Part shown: piece after piece, positions 47,244 through 54,915 of the stretch | Layout: every line of letters starts with the position of its first letter | Position numbering within the stretch: the first letter of the stretch is position 1 | Assembly (NCBI RefSeq): GCF_947090785.1 | Contig: NZ_OX352320.1 | Coordinates: forward strand, 4,081,001-4,145,000 | Direction of reading: 5' to 3' | DNA length: 64,000 nucleotides | DNA from: Rheinheimera sp. MM224 | GTDB taxonomy: Bacteria > Pseudomonadota > Gammaproteobacteria > Enterobacterales > Alteromonadaceae | Translations under genes and position numbers: made by a program | The notes under the pieces: model-generated | What the model was told of the DNA's origin: nothing | Database searches by the model: none | Seen by the model: the letters and a program-made list of their open reading frames with translations, nothing else

Positions 47244-48275
47244 ATGAAAATTGCCACCCTACATGATGTGTTCATTAAAAAGCAGCCACCAAAACTGTCT
47301 GTTGTATTTGAGACCTATTGGAGGTTTGCCTATTTACGTCAGCAAGCATTCTTCAGTCGTTTGTATAGTACGCAAGGACCATGGAGTGATGACAAAATCA
47401 TTAATGAATTTAAATTTACAAATGCATATCGTGCGTCAGACAGAGTCAGCCAATATCTAATAAAGCATGTGATTTATTCTAAAAAATGGTCAATCCAGGA
47501 CACTGTACTTCGGACACTTTTGTTTAAATTTTTTAACAAAATTGAGACATGGCAGCTTTTGGAAAAAGCATTTGGTGAAATATCACTGAAGACCTTTTCA
47601 GTTGAAGCCTACGCAAAGGTTTTACAGGAGGCAATGGACAAGCGGATAACTATTTATTCTGCGGCCTATATCATACCATCTGGTCCAAAACGTGATTATG
47701 AGGGTAAGCGTAAGCATCAGTTTCATCTTACATTATTAAGAGAACTCATGCAGGGAGGCTTCATTGATGATCTGATCGCTTGTAAATCAATGAAAGCGGC
47801 TTACCAACGCATTTTACAAATTGAGTCTTTAGGTAAGTTTTTGGCATACCAATTTGTAACTGACTTGAATTATTCAGACCATTTCCAATTTAGCGAGCAA
47901 GAGTTTGTTGTTCCTGGGCCTGGCGCACTGGATGGGATTCGGAAGTGTTTTACTCATTTGGGTGATTACACAGAAACGGACATCATTCATTTTATGATGG
48001 ACAGTCAGGAGCATCAATTTAGTCATTTGAACTACCCTTTTCAAAACCTTTGGGGCCGCGACCTGCAATTAATTGACTGCCAAAATTTATTCTGTGAAGT
48101 AGATAAATACTCCCGAGTTGCGCACCCTGACATCATGGGAATAAGTGGCAGAATGCGGATTAAGCAAAAGTTTAAACCGCAAAAAGCACCAGTAGAAGTT
48201 TGGTATCCACCAAAGTGGGGCCTCAATGACAAGATTTCTAAAGATTTTTCATTTCCTGAATTGGCGATAATGTGA
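47244..48275 (+). CDS. DNA base hypermodification-type protein (HMUDK_hel / aGPT-pyrophosphorylase-like)
   Basis: A 343-residue protein whose N-terminal segment (residues 24-78) has the family pattern TYWRFAYLRQQAFFSRL, PWSDDKII, FKFTNAYRASDRVSQYLIKH and VIY. This pattern marks the helical domain of 5-hydroxymethyl-deoxyuridine DNA kinases and related thymine-pyrophosphorylase-like proteins, which Iyer, Aravind and colleagues linked to thymine hypermodification in phage DNA. Residues 225-300 hold GPGALDGIRKCF and the conserved FQNLWGRDLQLIDCQNLFCEVDKYSRV block. No P-loop is visible, so kinase activity should not be assumed. Its 3' end overlaps the MazG-like gene by 38 bases, tail to tail. Confidence 0.65.
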   Translation: MKIATLHDVFIKKQPPKLSVVFETYWRFAYLRQQAFFSRLYSTQGPWSDDKIINEFKFTNAYRASDRVSQYLIKHVIYSKKWSIQDTVLRTLLFKFFNKIETWQLLEKAFGEISLKTFSVEAYAKVLQEAMDKRITIYSAAYIIPSGPKRDYEGKRKHQFHLTLLRELMQGGFIDDLIACKSMKAAYQRILQIESLGKFLAYQFVTDLNYSDHFQFSEQEFVVPGPGALDGIRKCFTHLGDYTETDIIHFMMDSQEHQFSHLNYPFQNLWGRDLQLIDCQNLFCEVDKYSRVAHPDIMGISGRMRIKQKFKPQKAPVEVWYPPKWGLNDKISKDFSFPELAIM

Positions 48276-49317
48276 GTGTGCGTGCATCAGCATCCACACT
48301 CAGCACACCTGAGCCTGTTTTCTTAAGCTCACGGAAAATGCGATAACTCTCTAATATACAGTGCTGCCATTCCCATGGCTCACAATCGCTAACCTCGTAG
48401 CCACGAACTAACCGCTGTACTCGTTTAATTAAATCTAAATCAACCCACTTAATGTTTTCAAGAAAGCTTGGGCGAGCGTAATCATAGATGTGATTGATAA
48501 TGGCTTCCTCGATTATTGCAGCACGAGCACCATCTTCTACCTCATCTTTTTTTGGTTGGCTTTTACGTTTGGCTTTCAATAGGCTTCTGAAAACTGGTGA
48601 CCACCCCAAAAGGCCTGCACCTGCAATGTGAAAAACATCATGAAATCTATAACCATCGTCTTCATATGAATTATCTGTCAGCCGATCGCCAAGCTGAATA
48701 CCATTCATCCTCATAATGGTCGAATTAGACTGCTCTATAGGTAAAAACTCAATTTCAAATTTGCGAGGCAACTGTTCATAGTATGGACAATCTTTGTCAA
48801 ACTGACGGGCTGAAAGCCCACTAGGGTGCGCCCAATACGCGATTGTTTTATTGATACAATTCAAAGCAATAACTGACAGATTTTGATTAATAAAACTGGC
48901 CAAATGCTGCAGGTTAATCAGAATATCTTGGATTAACTTATTTGTTTCTTCCAAAACAGGTTCTTGAGAAGTTAGTAAATATCTGCGTTTATGCAACAAA
49001 TAAACATGGTCAAGTAACGCATAGATCAATTCAAACTCATCATGCGTGACGCCGTCTGAAGTCGGCCAATCGCGTAAGACAATATTCATTCGACTTGCCA
49101 TTGTCACGACGTACCATAGTATATCGCCGATTTCTTCAGCAAAATGCAATTCAAAATCATTATAAGCATTCTGATCACGCTGCTTTTTCTTTAACACTGA
49201 GGCGAGTGATCCAAGCTCTCCGATGGCTCCGAGTATCGCTATATCGGGCCCATGGAGTTGTGCCCAGTTAATACGTACGGTTCTTGTTGCTTCTTCCTGA
49301 AACCTTTTTGCATCCAT
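48238..49317 (-). CDS. MazG-like NTP pyrophosphohydrolase with extra C-terminal domain
   Basis: This 359-residue protein has an all-alpha MazG fold in its first 110 residues. The metal-binding motif is visible: GELGSL with E34, then FAEEIGDILWYV with E61, E62 and D65. MazG enzymes cut dNTPs to monophosphate and pyrophosphate. The next 240 residues form a second helical region (HPSGLSARQFDKDCPYYEQL, GYRFHDVFHIAGAGLLGWSP, and REEAIINHIYDYARPSFLE-like text), which I cannot name; its H-x3-H, E and D residues suggest metal binding. It is the last gene of the minus-strand cargo operon, 3 bases after the ThyA-like gene. Confidence 0.7.
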   Translation of the reverse strand: MDAKRFQEEATRTVRINWAQLHGPDIAILGAIGELGSLASVLKKKQRDQNAYNDFELHFAEEIGDILWYVVTMASRMNIVLRDWPTSDGVTHDEFELIYALLDHVYLLHKRRYLLTSQEPVLEETNKLIQDILINLQHLASFINQNLSVIALNCINKTIAYWAHPSGLSARQFDKDCPYYEQLPRKFEIEFLPIEQSNSTIMRMNGIQLGDRLTDNSYEDDGYRFHDVFHIAGAGLLGWSPVFRSLLKAKRKSQPKKDEVEDGARAAIIEEAIINHIYDYARPSFLENIKWVDLDLIKRVQRLVRGYEVSDCEPWEWQHCILESYRIFRELKKTGSGVLSVDADARTLTLSPIQEMKNL

Positions 49318-49320
49318 GAG

Positions 49321-50082
49321 TTAGCCCTTTAGTGAACTAAGTAATTTACGAAAGTCGCGTACTTTACCAGTGTGATCAAGAGTGGCGTACGTAGCATGAC
49401 AAACAAGAGTGCCCATCTCTACACCAACTTCGCGGCACACAAAATCCTGTAATCGCGCTAAACCTAATAGGTTACCCATAGCTTTTTCAATGAAAAATTG
49501 AGAACGATAAATGGCTGTCAGGTGAACTTCAGAGCGGTCATGGGACAACTTAAAACTAAGATGGCTCAAACATGGGAATGCATAAAGACTGGCGTCGTTG
49601 CGGTTGATCGGTATCGTCTGACATTCATCAAGCGATATCTCATTGGCGCAGCGAGCACCATTGGTTTCGATCATGCGCCTGATTCTATCTACAACATATG
49701 CCAACGGATTAAAAGCCTCTCCATCTTCTTTTTTTCCCTGGACTAAACGCAAAGCATAAGTACCTCGCTGATTAGCTTTTACATGCCGCAACTGTGGATA
49801 AATCTCGTTTGGATATATTTTATAAATCCCGTCCGTACCATATTTTTTGTACAATGCTGCCGGAAAAATCGTATCAGCTACCGTTTGTACAGAATACAAA
49901 TCATGATTAGTTAAAAAAGTATCAAATTCTCGTCTAATATTCCTTGAACGTTCGCTCGTTGCTCCTGGCTTTTTTATTTCAAGTATTAGGTTGTACTCAA
50001 TATTGTGTTCTGCTTCTGCTTCGAGATGCTGAACAGCTTCCAACCACGCTTCCTCTCGTGTTTCCGCGCTAATGACTTTCAT
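49321..50082 (-). CDS. thymidylate-synthase-like protein
   Basis: A 253-residue protein whose C-terminal half resembles ThyA/hydroxymethylase folds: a conserved cysteine in AFPCLSHLSFKL (C171, in place of the ThyA PCH motif), AIYRSQFF (R193-S194, the phosphate-binding arginine-serine), then AMGNLLGLARLQDFVCREVG and MGTLVCHATYATLD. The usual aspartate after RS is missing and the histidine is shifted by two residues, so the reaction may differ from thymidylate synthesis, for example a hydroxymethyl or other C5 change of a pyrimidine nucleotide. It overlaps the protease gene by 14 bases. The MazG gene follows it directly. Confidence 0.65.
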   Translation of the reverse strand: MKVISAETREEAWLEAVQHLEAEAEHNIEYNLILEIKKPGATSERSRNIRREFDTFLTNHDLYSVQTVADTIFPAALYKKYGTDGIYKIYPNEIYPQLRHVKANQRGTYALRLVQGKKEDGEAFNPLAYVVDRIRRMIETNGARCANEISLDECQTIPINRNDASLYAFPCLSHLSFKLSHDRSEVHLTAIYRSQFFIEKAMGNLLGLARLQDFVCREVGVEMGTLVCHATYATLDHTGKVRDFRKLLSSLKG

Positions 50083-50725
50083 TTAGATGGCTTACCTCAA
50101 GTAATGCGATTGTCCGTTTGTTTATAAAATTCTCAGATAACCAACAATGTCCTTTGTCTCCCCACTCGGGTCCCCAGCTGTTTCTAATTAAATAGTATTT
50201 AGATCCGGAAGATAGTAGACCTATGCCGACAACTACCACTGCGTGGAAACCTACATGATCATCTTCTTCATCGAGCATAAAAGGTGAAGTGATAGTTCTA
50301 AATGCATCGGGCAAGGAAATACAGGCTACTGTCACAACGCCTTTGTCTAGTTGCCCATCGATGGAGGAAGTAAAATCGAACGACTCACATGAATGTACGC
50401 GGTAGCGACCTGATAAACTCTGAGGTGGCACTTTGGGGGCGTCAGCTTCTATATCGTAAGGTAAACTTGTTTCATCAGGCTGGCCAATATGCTTCAAAGT
50501 ATCTATCACACTGCGTGTTGTCAGACCATTGTCGTAATCTGAATGCCCCTCTTTTAGATATGCGTGATAAGCTAAAAATTCGACTGATAGAGGATATAAC
50601 ACTCTATTGCTCATGGAGTTCAAATCACTGGCGGCAAAAGCAAGACAAAGAGGTCGATATCCCTGATCACGGACATCTGGCATCAAAGCTCTTAAATCAT
50701 AAGTAACGGTTAATTCATCACTCAT
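50069..50725 (-). CDS. papain-family (C1) cysteine protease
   Basis: This 218-residue protein has the complete papain triad: VRDQGYRPLCLAFAASD with C27 (and Q21 for the oxyanion hole), GFHAVVVVGIG with H161, and LIRNSWGPEWGDKGHCWL with N182. It has no signal peptide and little or no propeptide, so it should be an active cytosolic protease that must be held in check in another way. The gene upstream encodes a chagasin-type inhibitor domain and overlaps it by 4 bases. The substrates are unknown. Confidence 0.85.
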   Translation of the reverse strand: MSDELTVTYDLRALMPDVRDQGYRPLCLAFAASDLNSMSNRVLYPLSVEFLAYHAYLKEGHSDYDNGLTTRSVIDTLKHIGQPDETSLPYDIEADAPKVPPQSLSGRYRVHSCESFDFTSSIDGQLDKGVVTVACISLPDAFRTITSPFMLDEEDDHVGFHAVVVVGIGLLSSGSKYYLIRNSWGPEWGDKGHCWLSENFINKRTIALLEVSHLNESH

Positions 50726-51696
50726 TGTTTATATGCCCGAGGTAAACCACTTTCTTTACCACGGAAATCGATGGTAACGTCAAACTGATTTAAAGGTGCT
50801 TTGCCAACCTCCCAAGGCCTTTTTTCATGTGTATGCAGTTCAGTAACTGCGGTCCCTTTTAACACCATTTTGCGTCTTGATACACCGCCTATCGAGTGGC
50901 CATCTGACGTCGTGTGTATATCAACGATTTTGTCGATATTTTCTAATTGAGATACATCGCTCCAGGCAAATCCACTTGTAGAGTGCTCAGGTAAATCAAG
51001 GATGATTGTGTCTTCTTCACTAGACAAAATATACCCATCGTTATCGCTTTCAGTAAGATGAAACACATCAGGATGAGAGGCGTTCAGACCTAATCCTTTT
51101 AACAGAGCTTGCTTAATTTGTTTAGGTTGCACTTGCGCTGCATGTTGAGATTCTTGCTGTGAGATAAATTTAAAATTTTGCAATGCTACCCTTGTCGCCG
51201 AATAACTGACTCCAAGTCTCAATGACAGCTGATAGATAACTTCCGGATTTTTTAAATCATGCTTTGAATAATTCTGTCGTCTAATTGTGTAACCGACTAG
51301 GGTCTTCGGTAAAATAAACTCAGAGGCAAAAGCTTCCGCTTCAACCTCTTGAAGCGGCGGATTATCACCGTTTCTAACAGCAGTGATCAACTCCTCACTA
51401 TCAACGCTCGTTCCATGCTTTAGCCAAAAATGACCAAGCTCATGCGCAGCCGTAAATCGCTGGATTGGCAATCGTCGGTTAGTTGAGATCAACACGCCAC
51501 AAGTATTATTGTGAGTTGTGTAGGCCCCTAATAACCCGTCAAGGGGACGGCATACTGTTACGATGTCTAGTTGCTTTAAGCATTCAAAAATATCAATTTG
51601 CTGCAAGCCATTCCTTATTTTCTCCTTCAACCCGAAGTGAGCCAAGGCTTCTGATGCTCCGCGGGTACCTCGCAATGTAGCTTCTCGATAATCCAT
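50722..51696 (-). CDS. ImmA/IrrE metallopeptidase fused to a chagasin-type cysteine-protease inhibitor
   Basis: A 324-residue two-domain protein. Residues 60-140 are an ImmA/IrrE-type zinc peptidase: AAHELGHFWLKH (H85, E86, H89) and the third ligand in EAEAFASEFILP. Residues 208-312 carry all three chagasin/I42 loops: STSGFAW (239-245, usually NPTTGYxW), SIGGVSRR (IGG at 269-271) and KRPWEVGKAP (RPW 293-295). Chagasin proteins plug the active site of papain-like proteases. The gene follows an XRE regulator with a 1-base overlap and precedes the papain-like protease, so I infer a sensor-inhibitor for that protease. Confidence 0.8.
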   Translation of the reverse strand: MDYREATLRGTRGASEALAHFGLKEKIRNGLQQIDIFECLKQLDIVTVCRPLDGLLGAYTTHNNTCGVLISTNRRLPIQRFTAAHELGHFWLKHGTSVDSEELITAVRNGDNPPLQEVEAEAFASEFILPKTLVGYTIRRQNYSKHDLKNPEVIYQLSLRLGVSYSATRVALQNFKFISQQESQHAAQVQPKQIKQALLKGLGLNASHPDVFHLTESDNDGYILSSEEDTIILDLPEHSTSGFAWSDVSQLENIDKIVDIHTTSDGHSIGGVSRRKMVLKGTAVTELHTHEKRPWEVGKAPLNQFDVTIDFRGKESGLPRAYKQ

Positions 51697-52034
51697 TATT
51701 CACCTGCTGACTTCATTGATAAAAACTCGGCAAACTTCTCTAATTCTTTTCTATCATTATCAGATAATTGCTCAATTTTTCTTGCGAACACTGCCGCATT
51801 TGGGTTTGGCTCGACACTAAAGTTTTCGGCTGTAAAATAGGCGATAGGTCGTTGATAAAGCTTTGCTAAAGCCATTAGCTCAACCGTATCTAGCTTCCGT
51901 TGGCCATTTTCAATAAGCGATAGAGCAGTTCGATTTATCCCTATGTGTTTCGCTACAACTTCTTGCGAGATATCCAGATACTCACGGGCTTCTTTAAGCT
52001 TTGCACCAATAACAAGACGGGTTTCTGTAGACAT
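51696..52034 (-). CDS. XRE-type regulator (partner of ImmA/IrrE)
   Basis: This 112-residue protein has a canonical helix-turn-helix (GAKLKEAREYLDISQEVVAK, then INRTALSLIENGQRKLD) and a C-terminal helical tail. XRE proteins next to ImmA/IrrE peptidases are commonly their cleavage targets, as in ImmR/ImmA or DdrO/IrrE. Here the two genes overlap by one base. I infer that cleavage of this repressor could induce the operon. Confidence 0.8.
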   Translation of the reverse strand: MSTETRLVIGAKLKEAREYLDISQEVVAKHIGINRTALSLIENGQRKLDTVELMALAKLYQRPIAYFTAENFSVEPNPNAAVFARKIEQLSDNDRKELEKFAEFLSMKSAGE

Positions 52035-52046
52035 AATGTTGCTCTT

Positions 52047-52346
52047 CTAATTTGATTGAAACTCGAGTTCAAGTTGCTCCATTATATGCTCAACCGCTTC
52101 AACTACTGAGTCATATCCCCCGCATTTGATCCAGGTAGGATCAAGCTTAGTGCCAGTATATTTTTGAATCGTTGGAGACAATTTAACTACGGCCTTGGAA
52201 TCTACAGCTGGAGTTTCCCATAGCCCTTTCTTGTCGGTTTCAAACTCAGCAAACTCTACTTCGGCTTCCAGTTCTTCAATTAAGTCTGATTTAAGATCAT
52301 CTTTAATCCCTTCGTACTCTTGTTTGCTGATCGTAATACTGGTCAT
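52047..52346 (-). CDS. acyl-carrier-protein-like small protein
   Basis: A 99-residue acidic protein. Residues 44-92 (ETPAVDSKAVVKLSPTIQKY, TGTKLDPTWIKCGGYDSVVE, AVEHIMEQL) follow the helix 2 to helix 4 pattern of acyl carrier proteins, with Asp49-Ser50 in the place of the DSL phosphopantetheine site. The first 40 residues form an acidic helix. The neighbouring gene 53 bases upstream encodes a phosphopantetheinyl transferase, which supports the call. The site reads DSK instead of DSL and the GGY loop before helix 4 is unusual. A ribosome site AGGAAG is present. If not a carrier protein it is an unknown acidic protein. Confidence 0.5.
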   Translation of the reverse strand: MTSITISKQEYEGIKDDLKSDLIEELEAEVEFAEFETDKKGLWETPAVDSKAVVKLSPTIQKYTGTKLDPTWIKCGGYDSVVEAVEHIMEQLELEFQSN

Positions 52347-52399
52347 GTTTACACTTCCTGTTGCTTTATCTTACAATCTAAGCTTAAAATGTTAGAAAA

Positions 52400-53062
52400 T
52401 CAAACATTATGCGTTATCCAGCATGCTGCGATCACCCACGGCCTTGTCAGCAAAAGGCGGCCATGACAAATAATGTCACCATTTAACACCGAATATTCAT
52501 AGGTATCCTTCGCCAACTGCCTTAGTCCTGGTGAGATGTTGCGGATGTTTAGGCTTGTATCACTCTTTGCGTGTTTCAGTGCTTTATAAGCACTTTCTTT
52601 TGCTGAAAAGAGTATTGAACAGTATTCATTGAACGGCGCATCAATATGCTCATGTAATGCTAGGTCTGACGAATTGACAAATACAGGTGAAGGTTTTTCG
52701 CTCCAGTTATCGATGGTCTCGATATCAACTCCGAGTGAGCAGTATTCGTTATTAGAAGCCGCAATGCTAACGACAAATGGATACTTGTGGGATAGGGAAC
52801 CTACAACACCTGGTGGCAATATTGGTTTTCCGTCTTCACTTCGTCCTATAGTAAAAGTCTTATCATAAAAAGCCGTGATAGCTTTCCGTAGACAGTTTCG
52901 TCCTGCAACGAATTCAGCTTTCCGCCCTCGGCTAGCATTTTCACTCAATGCAAACTCATCCATCTTCAATGGTGTTTGAAAATCATTGATAAAGCCGCTA
53001 CTTACACTCATATTTTCTGGTGTCAGTCTCGATAATGCTTGCGCTAATGTACCAATATCCAT
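52400..53062 (-). CDS. 4'-phosphopantetheinyl transferase (Sfp/EntD type)
   Basis: This 220-residue enzyme has the family's landmarks: RKAEFVAGRNCLRKAI (about 47-62), GRSEDGKPILPPGVVGSLSH (73-92), the magnesium site GVDIE (D113, E115) and FSAKESAYKALK (K155, E156, K160). It should transfer phosphopantetheine from CoA to a carrier protein serine. No polyketide or peptide synthetase is in the window; the small carrier-like protein encoded next is the obvious substrate. It starts the minus-strand cargo operon, divergent from the dNMP-kinase-like gene with 111 bases between the starts. Confidence 0.82.
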   Translation of the reverse strand: MDIGTLAQALSRLTPENMSVSSGFINDFQTPLKMDEFALSENASRGRKAEFVAGRNCLRKAITAFYDKTFTIGRSEDGKPILPPGVVGSLSHKYPFVVSIAASNNEYCSLGVDIETIDNWSEKPSPVFVNSSDLALHEHIDAPFNEYCSILFSAKESAYKALKHAKSDTSLNIRNISPGLRQLAKDTYEYSVLNGDIICHGRLLLTRPWVIAACWITHNV

Positions 53063-53173
53063 ATTGTAATTTCTTGACCAAAGCTTGTTGCTATTTTCAG
53101 CACGTTATTTTGGTGAACACAAGCAAAATTACTAATTTGACTGTATGAGCTAACTCGCAAAGGAGTGTATTAC

Positions 53174-53728
53174 ATGCCACAGAGAATCGCCCTCATGGGG
53201 GTTTCAGGATCAGGTAAAGACTATACTGCAGATTATTTAATTAAAAATCATCAATTTACGCGATATTCATTTAGCGACCAGTTAAAGCGGCTCGCTCACC
53301 ACATTTACCCTTGGTTAGAATTAGATTACCCTCCGATCATTAAAGAAAAATCTTTAGACATACAGCTACTCACTGGCGAACGCATTACAAAATCACCTAG
53401 AGAAATATGGCTTCACTTAAACACATTAAGGGATATAGAGAACAATATTTTTATCCGTATGCTCTCCGAAGAAATTGAAGCTGTGCAGCTAAAAAATCCA
53501 ATATCGAATTTTCTAATATCAGACATCCGTTCAACAGATGAATTCCAGTGGTGTAAATCGAATAACTTTAAAATCATTTATATTAAGCATGAGAAACAGA
53601 TATATCAAGAATATGAAATTGACGCTGCAATCTCGCAAAATGCGCCTTACGCAGATTACACGTTTGTTAATAATTTCAATGGTATTGAAGAGTTTGAAGC
53701 ATTTTATCAAGCCAATCTTAAGTCTTAA
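53174..53728 (+). CDS. P-loop deoxynucleotide monophosphate kinase-like protein
   Basis: A 184-residue kinase of the dNMP-kinase/adenylate-kinase-like group with P-loop ALMGVSGSGKDYTADYL at the N-terminus, a YSFSDQLKRLAHHIYP segment after the first helix, and a C-terminal NFLISDIRSTDEF motif reminiscent of phage dNMP kinases. The ATG at 53174 has AAAGGAG 8 bases upstream, so it is chosen over the GTG at 53165. It would phosphorylate a modified or normal deoxynucleotide monophosphate, which fits the ThyA-like and MazG-like proteins of the same cassette. It is divergent from the phosphopantetheinyl transferase gene. Confidence 0.7.
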   Translation: MPQRIALMGVSGSGKDYTADYLIKNHQFTRYSFSDQLKRLAHHIYPWLELDYPPIIKEKSLDIQLLTGERITKSPREIWLHLNTLRDIENNIFIRMLSEEIEAVQLKNPISNFLISDIRSTDEFQWCKSNNFKIIYIKHEKQIYQEYEIDAAISQNAPYADYTFVNNFNGIEEFEAFYQANLKS

Positions 53729-53748
53729 GCGAAAACTTTACGCTAACG

Positions 53749-54282
53749 CTAGCTTAAACTGTGGCTGGTTGGGGTTTCCTCATCACCACCTCGGGCCACA
53801 TACTCTTGATGAAGGTCATAAATCACAGCTAAGAATAATTCTGAAAGATGATATTTATACTCTAGGCTATGTACACCTTTCGAACTAGACATTTCCTCGA
53901 TACCGTCTTTTAAACCACCTGAGTAATCTGTGAATGCGCTCTTGGCATCTTGAAAAATAGGTAGTAGATCAGCTAATTCCGGAGCATAGCCTATTTCGTG
54001 AGCATATCGGTTTCTTAACTTATTGATCTGCATTAGAACGTCAGCTCTTTGGAGGGACACTAATTCAAGGTCTCGAAGCAATGATATCAGCCGAGCGAAA
54101 GACAATTCGTCAGCCAATGAAGCCAACCTCTGGTCATACATAAAGACAAGTTGTCTCATAAGGAATTCAATCGCTAAATGCCCAGTGAGCACTTGTGCAA
54201 GCATTTCTTCAGGTCCTGCTGCATAGTGGTATAGATCTTCAAAGTGCTTAACCATTGAACTTTTATCTTTACGTTTGCTCAA
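53749..54282 (-). CDS. HEPN-like helical protein
   Basis: This 177-residue all-helical protein has the sequence INKLRNRYAHEIG (residues 86-98), where R90-x4-H95 fits the HEPN RNase or nucleotidyltransferase-partner motif. An N-terminal GHLAIEFLMRQL helix is also usual in these families. The start is a TTG with AGGAG before it. It converges with the kinase gene with 20 bases between stops. HEPN proteins are often toxins or RNases of defence islands, but I see no antitoxin partner beside it. Confidence 0.55.
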   Translation of the reverse strand: MSKRKDKSSMVKHFEDLYHYAAGPEEMLAQVLTGHLAIEFLMRQLVFMYDQRLASLADELSFARLISLLRDLELVSLQRADVLMQINKLRNRYAHEIGYAPELADLLPIFQDAKSAFTDYSGGLKDGIEEMSSSKGVHSLEYKYHLSELFLAVIYDLHQEYVARGGDEETPTSHSLS

Positions 54283-54633
54283 TCTAATCTCCTAAAGCAT
54301 TTAGACTCGGAAAATCCGGCTATGTGAAGGGTTTATCTATTTCTTAAAATGTTGGCACTGAGGACATTACAGCTAATTCAGATTATTTACAATTGGTTAT
54401 AGGTACAACACAGTTAGGCCTTTCAATAAGGACGGATATTTCCCTATTCAGCGATAAAACTAGCAATTAATGAAGGGGATCGTTCATACCTGCTCAACAA
54501 AACCAGCTTCTGGAAAAATGCCAATACAAGTTTGTTAATGGCGTGTTCTCTAAATACAAGTGAACATGTCTTGAATTTTCACCGTATCAGGTCCATTCTT
54601 ATCCTAATTCAAGGACGAGACGAAACCACTGTA
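54283..54633. other. AT-rich intergenic region of the cargo
   Basis: About 350 bases with no gene that I can support. The frame of the next gene stays open back to 54532 but only with a TTG start and no ribosome site. No inverted repeats or RNA folds stand out. Confidence 0.4.
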
Positions 54634-54906
54634 ATGGACCAATCCATTCACGTACTGCTGTCAATTCCAAGATTTAGTATCGGTGCCAGACTAATCTGCA
54701 TGCAACAAGCCAAAAAACTGGAAGAGGCTGTTGCGCTTGTTCGGAATACAAAAAACCGAGCCGCAGGAGAGTCTGAGTTTCACTATGCTGAGAAGCTGCA
54801 TGCTTTGAAGCAAATCACAGAATATCTTTTGGTTGAACGTTCAGCTGTTACTGAGGCTGAATTTGTTCAAGCTGTGGAGTATTTGGAAGTTGTTCATTTA
54901 ACGTAA
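54634..54906 (+). CDS. hypothetical protein
   Basis: A 90-residue protein starting MDQSIHVLLSIPRFSIGARL and ending EFVQAVEYLEVVHLT, mostly helical. I do not recognise it. AAGGACGAG lies about 10 bases upstream of the ATG but the start is uncertain; a longer frame runs from 54532. It lies 9 bases before the DUF6338 gene and is probably cotranscribed with it. Confidence 0.45.
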   Translation: MDQSIHVLLSIPRFSIGARLICMQQAKKLEEAVALVRNTKNRAAGESEFHYAEKLHALKQITEYLLVERSAVTEAEFVQAVEYLEVVHLT

Positions 54907-54915
54907 GGATATTAG

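Noticed and set aside
47244..48275. Assignment of the base-modification-type protein as a true nucleotide kinase
   Set aside because: The helical-domain pattern is clear, but no P-loop or other kinase motif is visible, so only the family is claimed.
54532..54633. N-terminal extension of the 90-residue hypothetical protein
   Set aside because: It would need a TTG start without ribosome site and adds sequence of low-complexity, non-coding character.
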